Assembly (NCBI GenBank): GCA_036274195.1
Contig: DASUGD010000131.1
Span: 1-36,693, forward strand
Direction: 5' to 3'
Source of the DNA: JAJKIV01 sp036274195
GTDB lineage: Bacteria > Gemmatimonadota > Gemmatimonadetes > Gemmatimonadales > Gemmatimonadaceae
Length of the DNA stretch: 36,693 nucleotides
Shown: positions 16,721 to 24,680 of the stretch, in pieces
Numbering within the stretch: the stretch's first letter is position 1
Layout of the letters: each line of letters starts with the position of its first letter
Notes under the pieces: model-generated
What the model was told of the DNA's origin: nothing
The model's input: only the letters and a program-made list of their open reading frames with translations
Databases searched by the model: none
Translations under genes and position numbers: made by a program

Positions 16721-17200
16721 TCATCTCGTGCCGCTGAACGTCGAGAACCGCCCCGTCTGGTCGTACGGCCGCGTGAAGTTGCCGAGCGGCGTACCGACCG
16801 TCACGTCGCCCATGACCCGGTAGTTCACCGACCCCGTGTTCATCAGCTGGCGGCCCGCCGCGCCAATGCCCGCGTACGTGAACGAAAGCGGCAGCGTCAC
16901 GATCGTCGAGTCCTTCTCCTGCACGGCGAACCGGTCCGCCAGCGCACCGGTGCCGAGCGTCGTGGAGTCGATCATGACCTTGTACGTTAGGCGCTGGCCA
17001 TCCAGCCTGAAGCCGTTCGGATTGTAAAGGCTCAACTTCACCTCGACCGAGCCGCCTGTGACGCCGAGGCCTGTGATCCGCGCGTCCTGAAAGTGAACGA
17101 CCGGTTCCTTGAACTTCGCCATGCCAAGCGTCGCGCAACCTCCGGCGGCGACTCCCATGAGCCCGGCGAACACGATCTTCGCATTACGAGCGATACGCAT
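16721..17200 (-). CDS. LEA14/WHy-domain (LEA type 2) probable lipoprotein
   Basis: Protein of 159 residues. The N-terminus MRIARNAKIVFAGLMGVAAGGC looks like a type II signal peptide with Cys22 as the lipid site, although the lipobox AGGC is not ideal. The rest matches the LEA type 2 fold: FQDARITGLGVTGGSVEVKL, LYNPNGFRLDGQRLTYKV, then a strand-rich end. Members bind or stabilise envelope components; their exact role in bacteria is poorly known. I chose the ATG at 17198-17200 because GAGGAA lies 8 nt upstream, over the frame to 17239. It follows rarA by 47 nt on the same strand and is followed at once by the large hairpin. Confidence 0.78.
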   Translation of the reverse strand: MRIARNAKIVFAGLMGVAAGGCATLGMAKFKEPVVHFQDARITGLGVTGGSVEVKLSLYNPNGFRLDGQRLTYKVMIDSTTLGTGALADRFAVQEKDSTIVTLPLSFTYAGIGAAGRQLMNTGSVNYRVMGDVTVGTPLGNFTRPYDQTGRFSTFSGTR

Positions 17201-17247
17201 CTCTTGGATTCCTCTTCGATGACAAGGCTGAGGCACCACGCTTCATC

Positions 17248-18690
17248 CTACCCCGACTCCTGACCGGGTTCCTTCGTTTCGTCTTTCGCCGCATCCGCGC
17301 CTGCAGGATCCGCGCGAGCCGCTCGGTCGGCTGGTGTGCCCGAATCCCGCGCCGCAGCGCGGTCGCGCAGCGACTGCCACCACGCCAGCCGCTTGGCGAT
17401 TTCCTTCTCGAACCCGAATGGCCCCGGCTCGTAGAACTGCGTTCCTCGCAGCTCGTCGGGGAGATACTCCTGCGGGATGAACGCATCGGGCGAATCGTGG
17501 GCGTACTGGTAGCCGCGGTTGTATCCGAGCTCTTTCATCAGCCGCGTCGGCGCGTTGCGAATGTGCATCGGCACCCCGGCCGCGGGCGATTCTCGCGCCG
17601 CCTCGAGCGCCGCCGAGAGCGCCGCCTTCGAGCTGTTCGATTTCGGGGCCGTGGCGAGATAGATCGTCATCTCGGCGAGTGGCAAATATCCCTCGGGCGC
17701 TCCCAACATGTGATATGCATCACGCGCCGCCACCGCGAGCTTGAGCGCTTCAGGATCCGCGAGCCCGACGTCTTCCGCCGCCATCGCGATGGCGCGACGG
17801 AAGATCGTCATCGGATCCTCTCCGCCCTCGATCATGCGCGCCATCCAGTAGAGCGCGCCCTGCGGGTCGCTGCCGCGGAGCGACTTGTGATAGGCGCTCA
17901 GAAGATTGAAATGCTCCTCGCCGCTCTTGTCGTGCCGAGCAAACCGCAGCTGCATCGCCTCACGAGCGACGGCTGTGGTTATGTGACCCCCGTCACCAAC
18001 GTAGTCCGCCGCTGCCTCGAGGACCGTCAACGCGCGTCGTGCGTCACCGTCGGCTTCTGCTGCGATGATGTCGAGCGCGTCGTCATCGACGACAAGCCGG
18101 CGGCTCGCGATCCCGCGCTCGCTGTCCGAGAGCGCTCGCTGCAACAGCGTTAGGATGTCGGCGGTCGTCAGCGCTTTCAGCACGAACACGCGCGTGCGTG
18201 ACAGCAACGCGCCGTTGATCTCGAAGCTCGGGTTCTCCGTGGTGGCGCCGATGAGCGTCACCGTCCCCTCCTCGACCCCCGGAAGCAGACTGTCCTGCTG
18301 CGCCTTGTTCAGCCGATGGATCTCGTCGATGAACAGGATCGTTCGCATGCCACCGTCGTCGAGACGCTGGCGCGCTTCGGCGAGAATTTGCCGAATGCGC
18401 GGTACGCCCTCGCTCACGGCGCTGAACGGGACGAACACGCGGTTGGTCGCGGTCGCGATCAGGCGACCGAGCGTCGTCTTTCCCGACCCGGGTGGCCCCC
18501 AAAAGATGACGGAGCCGACCGAGCCATTCTCGATCGCCTGTCGAAGTGCCTTCCCGGAGGCGAGGATGTGCGATTGGCCCACGTACTCGTCGAGCGTGCG
18601 CGGACGAAGGCGAGCGGCGAGCGGCTGTGCCTCGTCGGCGCGCGAGAACAGCGACGCTTCACCACCACCGCGCGATTGCCGCGGACTCAC
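17248..18690 (-). CDS. rarA: Replication-associated recombination protein A (RarA/MgsA)
   Basis: AAA+ ATPase of 480 residues acting at stalled replication forks together with SSB and RecA. Walker A GPPGSGKT lies at 65-72, Walker B LFIDEIH at 119-125, and sensor 1 in GATTENPSFE. The C-terminal MgsA tetramerisation region contains HYKSLRGSD-like, EDPMTIFRRA and MHIRNAPTRLMKELGYNRGYQYAHD motifs. The last 30 residues are Ala/Asp-rich and probably disordered. The GTG start overlaps the ZIP transporter stop (GTGA, 18687-18690); the extra frame to 18759 reads through the ZIP gene in another frame. A CCTAACG word at 18148 encodes Leu-Thr. Confidence 0.94.
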   Translation of the reverse strand: MSPRQSRGGGEASLFSRADEAQPLAARLRPRTLDEYVGQSHILASGKALRQAIENGSVGSVIFWGPPGSGKTTLGRLIATATNRVFVPFSAVSEGVPRIRQILAEARQRLDDGGMRTILFIDEIHRLNKAQQDSLLPGVEEGTVTLIGATTENPSFEINGALLSRTRVFVLKALTTADILTLLQRALSDSERGIASRRLVVDDDALDIIAAEADGDARRALTVLEAAADYVGDGGHITTAVAREAMQLRFARHDKSGEEHFNLLSAYHKSLRGSDPQGALYWMARMIEGGEDPMTIFRRAIAMAAEDVGLADPEALKLAVAARDAYHMLGAPEGYLPLAEMTIYLATAPKSNSSKAALSAALEAARESPAAGVPMHIRNAPTRLMKELGYNRGYQYAHDSPDAFIPQEYLPDELRGTQFYEPGPFGFEKEIAKRLAWWQSLRDRAAARDSGTPADRAARADPAGADAAKDETKEPGQESG

Positions 18691-19403
18691 AATCCGGTCA
18701 CCATGCGCGCCGCGAAGAACAATCCGCAGCCCGCGAAGAAGCTGATGGGCATCCGCCACCCGAGCTTCGTCTGGAACTCCGGTACGAGGTTGGACGCAGC
18801 CACATACAGCGTCACGCCCGCCGACAGCGCGAGACCCATCGATCGCAGCCCCGCGATGTACTGCGTCATGAGCACGCCCGCGACAGTCGCGACCCCGAGC
18901 GCGGCCGCCGCGCCCAGCGCCGCTCGCCGTCCTGCGCCGGCCGCGAGGAACAGGCTGGATATCGCGAGACCCTCCGGAAGCTTGTGCAGAAGAATGGCCA
19001 GGAAAACGAGGAAGCCGAGTGCGGCACTCACGTCGAAGCCGCTCGCGATGGCCACGCCATCGAAGAACGTGTGAAGCAACAAGCCGACCAGCGCCGATCC
19101 GCTGACCGTAGTGTTGACCTCGTGAGTCTCCTCACCGAAATGGAAATGGCGCGCGAACGTGTGCTGCGTGAGGTGAACGAGCAGGTAGCCGGCGAGTGCG
19201 GCAAGCGCCGCGTCGCGGCCGCTCCGCTCGATCGCTTCGGGGAGCAGCTCGCCCACCGAGACCGCAATCATGAACCCCGCCGACAGAGCCACCATCACGT
19301 CGAGCGCACGTACGCTCCACCGCGCGCGCGAGGTCACGGCAGCCGCACCAAGCACGTTCGCCAACCCCGCGACGAGCGCGTACGCGAGCGGTGGCAGGCT
19401 CAC
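18687..19403 (-). CDS. ZIP family divalent metal transporter
   Basis: Inner-membrane transporter of 238 residues with about eight spans, importing Zn2+ or a similar metal. The metal-site motifs are HTFFDGVAIASG in span 4 (H111, D115) and HKLPEGLAIS in span 5 (H140, E144). A His-rich cytosolic loop (residues 77-94, HLTQHTFARHFHFGEETHE) lies between spans 3 and 4 as in many ZIPs. The GTG start overlaps the previous stop (GTGA, 19400-19403) and the end overlaps rarA. No metal-responsive operator is visible, since the gene is internal to an operon with cca, an unknown protein and rarA. Confidence 0.9.
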   Translation of the reverse strand: MSLPPLAYALVAGLANVLGAAAVTSRARWSVRALDVMVALSAGFMIAVSVGELLPEAIERSGRDAALAALAGYLLVHLTQHTFARHFHFGEETHEVNTTVSGSALVGLLLHTFFDGVAIASGFDVSAALGFLVFLAILLHKLPEGLAISSLFLAAGAGRRAALGAAAALGVATVAGVLMTQYIAGLRSMGLALSAGVTLYVAASNLVPEFQTKLGWRMPISFFAGCGLFFAARMVTGL

Positions 19404-19927
19404 GCGGGCGTCAGCGCCAGGCGCTCCGCTGCTGCCGCGACGGCGTGCACGAGGTCAGGGGCGGGGGCGAACTCCGACCGCTTGAGACGCCAGCTGCGCG
19501 TGCGTACCATCCGCCGCTCTTCGAGCCCCTTGCCCTGCAGGATATAGAACCACTGGTCGGTGCGCGCGTAAATGAACAGCTCGAGATGCGGGTTGAGGGT
19601 GAGCTGATCCTCGCTCGTGTAGACGGCGAACTCCACTCCACCGAACGTCGAGAGCGGCGACTTCATACGCGCGATCACCTCGCGCACATCGGGCAGTGCG
19701 ACGTTCTCCCCTTTCCACGCGAGACCCGATCGCACGTCCTCCAGCGCGACGTCCACCGCCGGCGGCAGATGCTCGGTGAGCGCATGGAAGAGATCGACCA
19801 CGCGCTCGGCGTTCGCAGCCACGTGTGCCGCGTAGTAGTCGTCCTCGCGGATGAAGGAGAAGCCATCGGTGCCGGCGCGAAAGCGCCGCCACACCGAGCC
19901 CTCTGGTTGTCTCCCCCGAAAGAACAT
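19400..19927 (-). CDS. Unknown protein
   Basis: I do not recognise this 175-residue protein. It has no signal peptide or membrane span. The first half is helical and acidic-aromatic (FSFIREDDYYAAHVAANAERVVDLFHALTEHL). The middle holds a long predicted beta region (FGGVEFAVYTSEDQLTLNPHLELFIYARTDQWFYILQ). The end is basic then alanine-rich. The ATG lies 1 nt after the cca stop and its end overlaps the ZIP start, so it is translated with both. The tight placement and normal codon use say it is a real gene, probably conserved in the lineage. The function is open; a small soluble binding protein is the most that can be said. Confidence 0.72.
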   Translation of the reverse strand: MFFRGRQPEGSVWRRFRAGTDGFSFIREDDYYAAHVAANAERVVDLFHALTEHLPPAVDVALEDVRSGLAWKGENVALPDVREVIARMKSPLSTFGGVEFAVYTSEDQLTLNPHLELFIYARTDQWFYILQGKGLEERRMVRTRSWRLKRSEFAPAPDLVHAVAAAAERLALTPA

Positions 19928-19928
19928 G

Positions 19929-21263
19929 CTAGCCCTGTCGCTTGACGTTGCCCATCGCGCGCTCGACGTCCGGCGCGAGACTCCTTGCTCGATCGATCAA
20001 CTGATCTCGCGTATTTCGCTGGGGGTCCTCTACGACCCATTCGAGCAGCAGTCGTAGAATCTTACCAAGCGCCGGCCCGCGCGCGATTCCTTCGCGCTGC
20101 AGGTCCTCGCCGTCGACGGCGAGGTCCGCGAGCTCGATCGGATCACGGTACGCGATCCGCAATGCACGCCGGTACACGCTGTGGGCGCGAGCAGCTGCCG
20201 GTGCGGGGACGCCTCGCACACGGCGCGCGGCCCAGCGGGCTGCGGCCAGTCGCAGGAACGCGGCGAGCTGCGTCCGCCCCGTCGTCGCGGCCCAGCGCCG
20301 AATGGCGGCGTCGGTAGGCTCCGCGGATTCCGTGAGCGCGCTCGATACCACATCGAACAACGTTATCCAATGCTCCGCCAGCTTCGCCATCGTTCGTACG
20401 TCGACATTCGAGAATCGGAGATCGTGGAGCGTCGTCCGCACGCGTACCGGGTCGAGTCCGAGAAACAGCGAGAGAATGCGGTGTGAGCGGCGCGTGTCAG
20501 CGCGCTCCGGCCGCCGGGTCCGCCCCGGTGGCGGAATGTGATCGGCTGACACGAACGCAATGTCGTCCTGACCTTCCAGCAGCGGGATGAGGGAGCCGAG
20601 CGCACCGCTCTCTCGCCACAGTGCGAGCGCGCGGCTCGGACACACCACCTGCTCCACCGTCTTCTCGAGCTCCTGCTTCACGCGCTCGCGCGAGAGCCGG
20701 GGCAGGTGTGGCGCACTCCGCACGATCGCCTGCCAGGTCGCAGGCTCGATCGCGAAGTCCAGGCGCCCCGCAAACCGAATCGCGCGAAGCGCGCGCAGAC
20801 GATCCTCGCGCATTCGCTCGTCAGGCGCGCCCACTGCCCGCACGAGCCTCTTCTCGAGGTCTGCGCGGCCGCCGAACGGGTCGCGAATCTCGCCCGTGGT
20901 GGGCGATGCGGCGATCGCGTTGATCGTGAAGTCGCGTCTGGCGAGGTCGTCGTCCAGCGACGCGCCGAACTCCACCACCGCATGGCGACCATCCGTCTGG
21001 ACGTCGCGCCGGAACGTCGTCACCTCGTGCATGACCCCATGGTCGTCCAGCACCCCGACCGTTCCGAAGTCGAGTCCCACCGGAACCGTACGCCGAAAGA
21101 GCTTTCGCACGTGGTCCGGAGTGGCTGCGGTGGCGAGGTCCCAATCGAGGTGTGGGTGGCCGAGCAGCGCGTCGCGCACGGCGCCGCCCACGCACCAGGT
21201 CTCGAACCCTGCCGCTTCGAGCCGTTCGGCGATAGCGCGAACGGCTCTCGGTACGTTCACCAC
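19929..21263 (-). CDS. cca: tRNA nucleotidyltransferase / poly(A) polymerase family (CCA-adding)
   Basis: Class II nucleotidyltransferase of 444 residues that completes or repairs tRNA 3' CCA ends. The head domain has VGGAVRDALLG (25-35) and the catalytic DWD (D40, D42). It is followed by RRDFTINAIA and the RNA-binding segment RALRAIRFAGRLDF with ERVKQELEK. The C-terminal half is helical. Single bacterial enzymes of this family may add CCA, only A, or act as poly(A) polymerase, and motifs alone do not decide. The start is one of two adjacent GTG codons (21258-21263), immediately downstream of a small hairpin. No -10 box for it was obvious in the 107-nt divergent spacer. Confidence 0.9.
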   Translation of the reverse strand: MVNVPRAVRAIAERLEAAGFETWCVGGAVRDALLGHPHLDWDLATAATPDHVRKLFRRTVPVGLDFGTVGVLDDHGVMHEVTTFRRDVQTDGRHAVVEFGASLDDDLARRDFTINAIAASPTTGEIRDPFGGRADLEKRLVRAVGAPDERMREDRLRALRAIRFAGRLDFAIEPATWQAIVRSAPHLPRLSRERVKQELEKTVEQVVCPSRALALWRESGALGSLIPLLEGQDDIAFVSADHIPPPGRTRRPERADTRRSHRILSLFLGLDPVRVRTTLHDLRFSNVDVRTMAKLAEHWITLFDVVSSALTESAEPTDAAIRRWAATTGRTQLAAFLRLAAARWAARRVRGVPAPAAARAHSVYRRALRIAYRDPIELADLAVDGEDLQREGIARGPALGKILRLLLEWVVEDPQRNTRDQLIDRARSLAPDVERAMGNVKRQG

Positions 21264-21277
21264 GGCGGTAAACCGCC
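21264..21277. repeat. Short hairpin at the cca start codon
   Basis: GGCGGT (21264-21269), AA, ACCGCC (21272-21277) form a perfect 6-bp stem with a 2-nt loop. On the minus strand the stem ends directly against the GTG start of cca, and its first arm contains the only Shine-Dalgarno-like GGCGG. Folding would hide the ribosome site. Confidence 0.45.
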
Positions 21278-21358
21278 TTGGCGCTCCAGTGTCGACTTGC
21301 CGGTCAGTTTCGTCTCCTTCCGCGGCGTTGATGTAGCCAGCCGGCCGCGATCTCCCGA

Positions 21359-21364
21359 TATATT
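21359..21364 (+). promoter_or_regulatory. -10 box for the 21371 gene (probably leaderless)
   Basis: TATATT ends 6 nt before the GTG start at 21371, so transcription would begin at or near the start codon. No Shine-Dalgarno sequence is present. No -35 hexamer at 16-19 nt spacing was found. Confidence 0.45.
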
Positions 21365-21370
21365 CCGCCC

Positions 21371-21793
21371 GTGCAAATCGACACCAACATCCTCACACGG
21401 TCCTGCGCGACCGATCGCTTCAAGAGCGACGTCCTCGCCTTCGCGTCTCGCGCCGATGTGCCCTCCATCACGCTGGTGCGCCCCGCCCCGCGGATCAAGG
21501 TCGTCCGACTCATCACCCATCTGTTGCATACCCATCCGGAATGGGTGGTGGATCGCGTTCGGGTGGACGCGCGTTCGGGCTGTTCCGATTTCGTCGGGAC
21601 GGCAGTGGTCGAGGGCGGCGGGCAGTCGCGCGTGATCCAGTTCGCCTGGGATTGCCGGTGGCGGGCGGAACAGGAAGGCTGGGTCGACGCGTTCGGCTTC
21701 CCCGACCAGATTCGGGCCGCCGACGAGTTCGGCTGGAATTGTTTCCACCGCTGGCAACTGCAGTCCGTGCCCGTCGCAAGCGAGACCGCCTAA
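21371..21793 (+). CDS. Unknown protein
   Basis: Unrecognised soluble protein of 140 residues, the only plus-strand gene between 1 and 27841. It has a mixed alpha/beta pattern: ITLVRPAPRIKVVRLITHLLHTHPEW, a glycine-containing turn RSGCSDFVGTAVVEGGG, then a Trp-rich end (FAWDCRWRAEQEGWVDAFGF, EFGWNCFHRWQLQ). Three cysteines in the second half (SGCSD, WDCRW, WNCFH) could bind a metal, but the spacing fits no motif I know. The start GTG follows a TATATT box by 6 nt, suggesting a leaderless mRNA. The TAA stop is part of a GCCTAACG word. It converges on the SDR gene across a G-rich repeat. Function unknown. Confidence 0.7.
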   Translation: MQIDTNILTRSCATDRFKSDVLAFASRADVPSITLVRPAPRIKVVRLITHLLHTHPEWVVDRVRVDARSGCSDFVGTAVVEGGGQSRVIQFAWDCRWRAEQEGWVDAFGFPDQIRAADEFGWNCFHRWQLQSVPVASETA

Positions 21794-21794
21794 C

Positions 21795-21821
21795 GGGATG
21801 ACGGATGAGGGATGGGGGACC
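21795..21821. repeat. G-rich heptad repeat between convergent genes
   Basis: The 35-nt gap between the 21371 gene and the SDR stop holds GGATGAC, GGATGAG, GGATGGG and GGACCCC in succession, a 7-bp period like that of the hairpin at 16678-16720. An imperfect stem with the downstream CCCCTCGCATC is possible, so it may help end transcription from both sides. Confidence 0.6.
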
Positions 21822-21828
21822 CCTCGCA

Positions 21829-22584
21829 TCAGCCGCAAAGGACGCTGCCGCCGTTGACGTTCAGGATCTCACCCGTGACGTGCCGGGCGAGGTCCGAGCA
21901 CAAGAAAACAATGGGGCCCGCGATGTCGCGTGCCGTCGCCACTCTGCCGATGGGGATGGCCTTCGCGATCCGGTCACGCCCTTCGGCGTCGAGTACCTCC
22001 GCGACCATCTCGGTGTCCACCCATCCCGGTGCGACGGCATTGACCGTGACCTCGCGCGACGCGAGCTCCACCGCGAGCGATTTCACGAACGAGATCATCG
22101 CGCCCTTCGACGCCGCGTAGTCCGCGTGGTACGCTTCGCCGCGCTGGCCCGCGGTGCTCGAGACCAGGACGATCCGGCCACCGCGCTCCAAGCGACGCGC
22201 GGCGGCACGGGTCGAGTAGAACATCGCGTCGGTGTTTTCCGTCATCGTGCGTCGCCACTGCTCGTCGGTCATGTCCTGCAGCGCGACATCCTGCGCCGGC
22301 CAGATGCCGGCGCTTCCGACGAAGATGTCGAGGCCATCGAACTCCCGCTCGGCGCGCTCGAACAGCGAAACGGTACCGCTGAGCGACGCGAGGTCCGCGG
22401 CGTGGGCGAAGGCGCGCACCCCGAGCCCGGCCAGCCGTTGCACGACCTCGGCGGCCTCGGATTGTCGTGCGCGATAGCCAATCCCCACATCGGCGCCGCA
22501 TTCGGCGAGCAGAAGCGCCGTCGCCGCCCCGATGCCTCGCGAGCCTCCGGTCACGAGCGCGCGCTTGCCTCGCAGTGAGATCAT
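21829..22584 (-). CDS. Short-chain dehydrogenase/reductase, FabG-like
   Basis: NAD(P)-dependent oxidoreductase of 251 residues with the classical SDR fold. The cofactor loop is TGGSRGIG (12-19). The catalytic set is N117, S143, Y156 and K160 (YAASK), and PGWVDTEM follows. The usual NNAG motif reads GSAG (90-93). It resembles 3-oxoacyl-ACP reductases, but many such SDRs act on sugars, polyols or prenyl-type alcohols instead. The ATG overlaps the gmhA stop (ATGA, 22581-22584), making it the last gene of the alaS-GGGPS operon. Context suggests a role in lipid or sugar modification rather than the main fatty-acid cycle, since no fab genes are near. The substrate is uncertain. Confidence 0.88.
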   Translation of the reverse strand: MISLRGKRALVTGGSRGIGAATALLLAECGADVGIGYRARQSEAAEVVQRLAGLGVRAFAHAADLASLSGTVSLFERAEREFDGLDIFVGSAGIWPAQDVALQDMTDEQWRRTMTENTDAMFYSTRAAARRLERGGRIVLVSSTAGQRGEAYHADYAASKGAMISFVKSLAVELASREVTVNAVAPGWVDTEMVAEVLDAEGRDRIAKAIPIGRVATARDIAGPIVFLCSDLARHVTGEILNVNGGSVLCG

Positions 22585-23183
22585 GGCGTGAGCTCCGCCT
22601 CGATGATCTCACAGATCGCGTGCTCGATGCAGAGGTGAATCTCCTGTGCGCGATCCGTCCGGTCCGTCGGGACGATGATCGAGTGGTCGGCGACGGACCG
22701 AAGCTGCCCGCCGTCGCGCGACGAGAGCGCAATGACCTGCGCGCCCTTCTGCCTGGCCGCTTCGGCGGCCTTGATGACGTTAGGCGAGTTCCCGCTCGTC
22801 GAGTGAATGACGAGCACATCCCGCGCCGTCACGAGCGCTTCCACCTGCCGCGCGAAGATCTCGTCGAAGCCAAGATCGTTGCCGGTCGCGGTGAGCAGTG
22901 AGGTGTCGGTGGTGAGAGCGATGGCCGGCAGCGCGCGACGGTTTCTCATGTACCGCACCACGTACTCGGTGGCGAGATGCTGCGCGTCAGCGGCGCTCCC
23001 GCCGTTGCCGCAGAAGAACAAGGTGCCGCCGTGCCGGAGGACCTCCCGCATGATCACCGCCGCACGCTCGACATCGGGACCGAGACGCTCGGCGGCAGTC
23101 GTAGCTGTGGCCGCGAGGTCCCGCAGCCGCTGCACGATCTGTGCTTTCATCGGTGTGCCTGCTGTCGTCTTCTCTATGCTCAT
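22581..23183 (-). CDS. gmhA: Phosphoheptose isomerase GmhA-like (SIS domain)
   Basis: Converts sedoheptulose 7-phosphate to D-glycero-D-manno-heptose 7-phosphate, the first step towards ADP- or GDP-heptose for LPS core or S-layer glycans. The 200-residue single SIS domain has FFCGNGGSAADAQHLATE (56-73), with zinc ligand candidates H69 and E73. STSGNSPN (128-135) follows, then QEIHLCIEHAIC near the end (Q180, H188 region). Length matches the family. The ATG overlaps the phosphatase stop (ATGA, 23180-23183); a second in-frame ATG at codon 12 is possible. No hldE or gmhB lies in the window, so the rest of the heptose pathway must be elsewhere. The related DiaA SIS protein is less likely given the context. 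Confidence 0.87.
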   Translation of the reverse strand: MSIEKTTAGTPMKAQIVQRLRDLAATATTAAERLGPDVERAAVIMREVLRHGGTLFFCGNGGSAADAQHLATEYVVRYMRNRRALPAIALTTDTSLLTATGNDLGFDEIFARQVEALVTARDVLVIHSTSGNSPNVIKAAEAARQKGAQVIALSSRDGGQLRSVADHSIIVPTDRTDRAQEIHLCIEHAICEIIEAELTP

Positions 23184-23935
23184 CGACGTCCGAACAGTAG
23201 CTCTCCCAGCCTGCGAAAGACGCCGCGGGCGAGCGGCAGCGGGGGGACTGGCAGCGTCGGCTCATCCGCCAGCAAGCGCGACGCGTTACCGTGCGTCAGG
23301 ATCTGGGCGTGTTCCGTGGCCCCCAGCTCCTCGAGCCACACGCGGGCCGCCGCGAGGGACCGACGGTCCCCATGGTTGTCGCTTGCCAGGCAATCGATCA
23401 GTCCCGCGCCGAGCAGCGACTTTGCGAGCTCGGTCATGGGCCCCCGAGCGAGCAGCATGGTTGCATCGGTCTGAATCACCGCCCCCGCGTCACGCCACGC
23501 GCGCACGGTGTCCAGCGTGCAGCCGTAGTAGCGCTCGGGATGCGCAACCACGGGAACCACGCCACTGCGTCGAATGCGATCGAGCTCCTCCGTCGTTCCG
23601 ACGGGGAGATAGGCGCGCGGGAACTCGACGAGCACCGCTTTCGCGCCGCCGAGCGACAGCGTGGGCGAGGTGAGATCACACCCCGGCCGGTCCAGCATGA
23701 TCTCCCATCCGAGCCGGAGCTGGGGCTTCGCCGGCGCGACTGCGACGAGCTCCGCGAGGATCGCCTTGTGTCGCTCGTGCGGCGCGAGGTGCGCAGCCGA
23801 AGCTTGCAGGTGCGGCGTGCACACGAGCACCTCGAGTCCCTGCTGCGCGAAGCGCTGGAGCACCGCTACGGACGTCTCGATGTTCGCGGAGCCATCGTCC
23901 ACACCTGGCAGGACGTGCGAGTGGATGTCGATCAC
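23180..23935 (-). CDS. CpsB/YwqE-type PHP-domain tyrosine-protein phosphatase
   Basis: Metal-dependent phosphatase of 251 residues that in capsule systems removes phosphate from the polysaccharide copolymerase kinase. The N-terminus MIDIHSHVLPGVDDGS is the family signature. Metal ligands are H5, H7, H42 (CTPHL), E78 (WEIML), H132 (AHPERY), D186 and H188 (SDNH). The GTG start overlaps the GGGPS stop (GTGA, 23932-23935). No Wzc-type tyrosine kinase lies in the window, so its protein substrate would be encoded elsewhere. Because its neighbours make a prenyl-glycerol phosphate and a heptose phosphate, a small-molecule phosphate is a possible alternative substrate; that is inference only. Confidence 0.87.
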   Translation of the reverse strand: MIDIHSHVLPGVDDGSANIETSVAVLQRFAQQGLEVLVCTPHLQASAAHLAPHERHKAILAELVAVAPAKPQLRLGWEIMLDRPGCDLTSPTLSLGGAKAVLVEFPRAYLPVGTTEELDRIRRSGVVPVVAHPERYYGCTLDTVRAWRDAGAVIQTDATMLLARGPMTELAKSLLGAGLIDCLASDNHGDRRSLAAARVWLEELGATEHAQILTHGNASRLLADEPTLPVPPLPLARGVFRRLGELLFGRR

Positions 23936-24678
23936 GAGCGGGCTGCCGCGGCCAGTCGGCGAACGTCGGCGACGGGATCACGCTCGAAGAGCGAGCCAAC
24001 AACGACGTAATCGGCGCCGGCGTCTCGTGTCTCGCGCGCTCGTGCGGCCGTCACGATTCCGCCGCCGACGATCAGCGGTCCCCGTGTCGCGTTGCGCGCC
24101 GCCCGTATCACGCGTGAGCTCACGGGCCGCGCCGCTCCGCTGCCAGCTTCGAGGTACGTCGCGTGCATGCCCATGAGCTGCCCGGCTTTGACGTGTGCAG
24201 CGATCAGTCCTGTGTCTTCCATCGCCAGCGGCGCGGTGCCGGAGACGCGCTGTACCGCGCTTTCGCGACCGCCATCAATCAACACATAAGCTGTCGACAC
24301 CGCGCACACCTCGGGGTGCCGATCGAAGAATGCTGCCGCGCGGACCTGCTCGTCGACCAGATATCGAGGATTCCTTCCTGAGAGGAGGACGAGAAACAGG
24401 ATCGCGTCGACGTCGGGCGTCAGGTCGTCGGCGGAGGCAGGAAACTGGACGATCGGGACGTCCGGAGCGCCATGTCTGATAGCCGCGACGTGTGCGGAAA
24501 CGCTCTCGCGAGCGCCAAGGCTGTCACCCAGGAGGAATCCGCATGCCCCGCCCTCCGCGGCTCGCTCCGCCAGCGCGCGCGCGTCGTCCGGCGTGGACCG
24601 GCCGGGGTCCACGAGCACGATGAGCCCACCACGGTGGTCGAATGGGAGCGCGACCCCTCCCGAGGAAGTGCATGGCAT
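23932..24678 (-). CDS. Geranylgeranylglyceryl phosphate synthase family (GGGPS/PcrB-like) prenyltransferase
   Basis: TIM-barrel prenyltransferase of 248 residues joining a polyprenyl diphosphate to sn-glycerol 1-phosphate, the first ether bond of archaeal-type lipids. Visible motifs in order are LIVLVDPGR, GGACGFLLGDSL, VQFPAS, ILFLVLLSGRNPRYLVDEQ, STAYVLIDGG, ATYLEAGSGA and LIVGGGI, which fit the family well. The family occurs in archaea, Bacillus-type Firmicutes (PcrB) and FCB-group bacteria. Chain length cannot be judged. ATG (24676-24678) lies 2 nt after the upstream stop; a TTG at 24682-24684 overlapping that stop is an alternative. No glycerol-1-phosphate dehydrogenase or DGGGP synthase is in the window. 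Confidence 0.87.
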   Translation of the reverse strand: MPCTSSGGVALPFDHRGGLIVLVDPGRSTPDDARALAERAAEGGACGFLLGDSLGARESVSAHVAAIRHGAPDVPIVQFPASADDLTPDVDAILFLVLLSGRNPRYLVDEQVRAAAFFDRHPEVCAVSTAYVLIDGGRESAVQRVSGTAPLAMEDTGLIAAHVKAGQLMGMHATYLEAGSGAARPVSSRVIRAARNATRGPLIVGGGIVTAARARETRDAGADYVVVGSLFERDPVADVRRLAAAARS

Positions 24679-24680
24679 CG

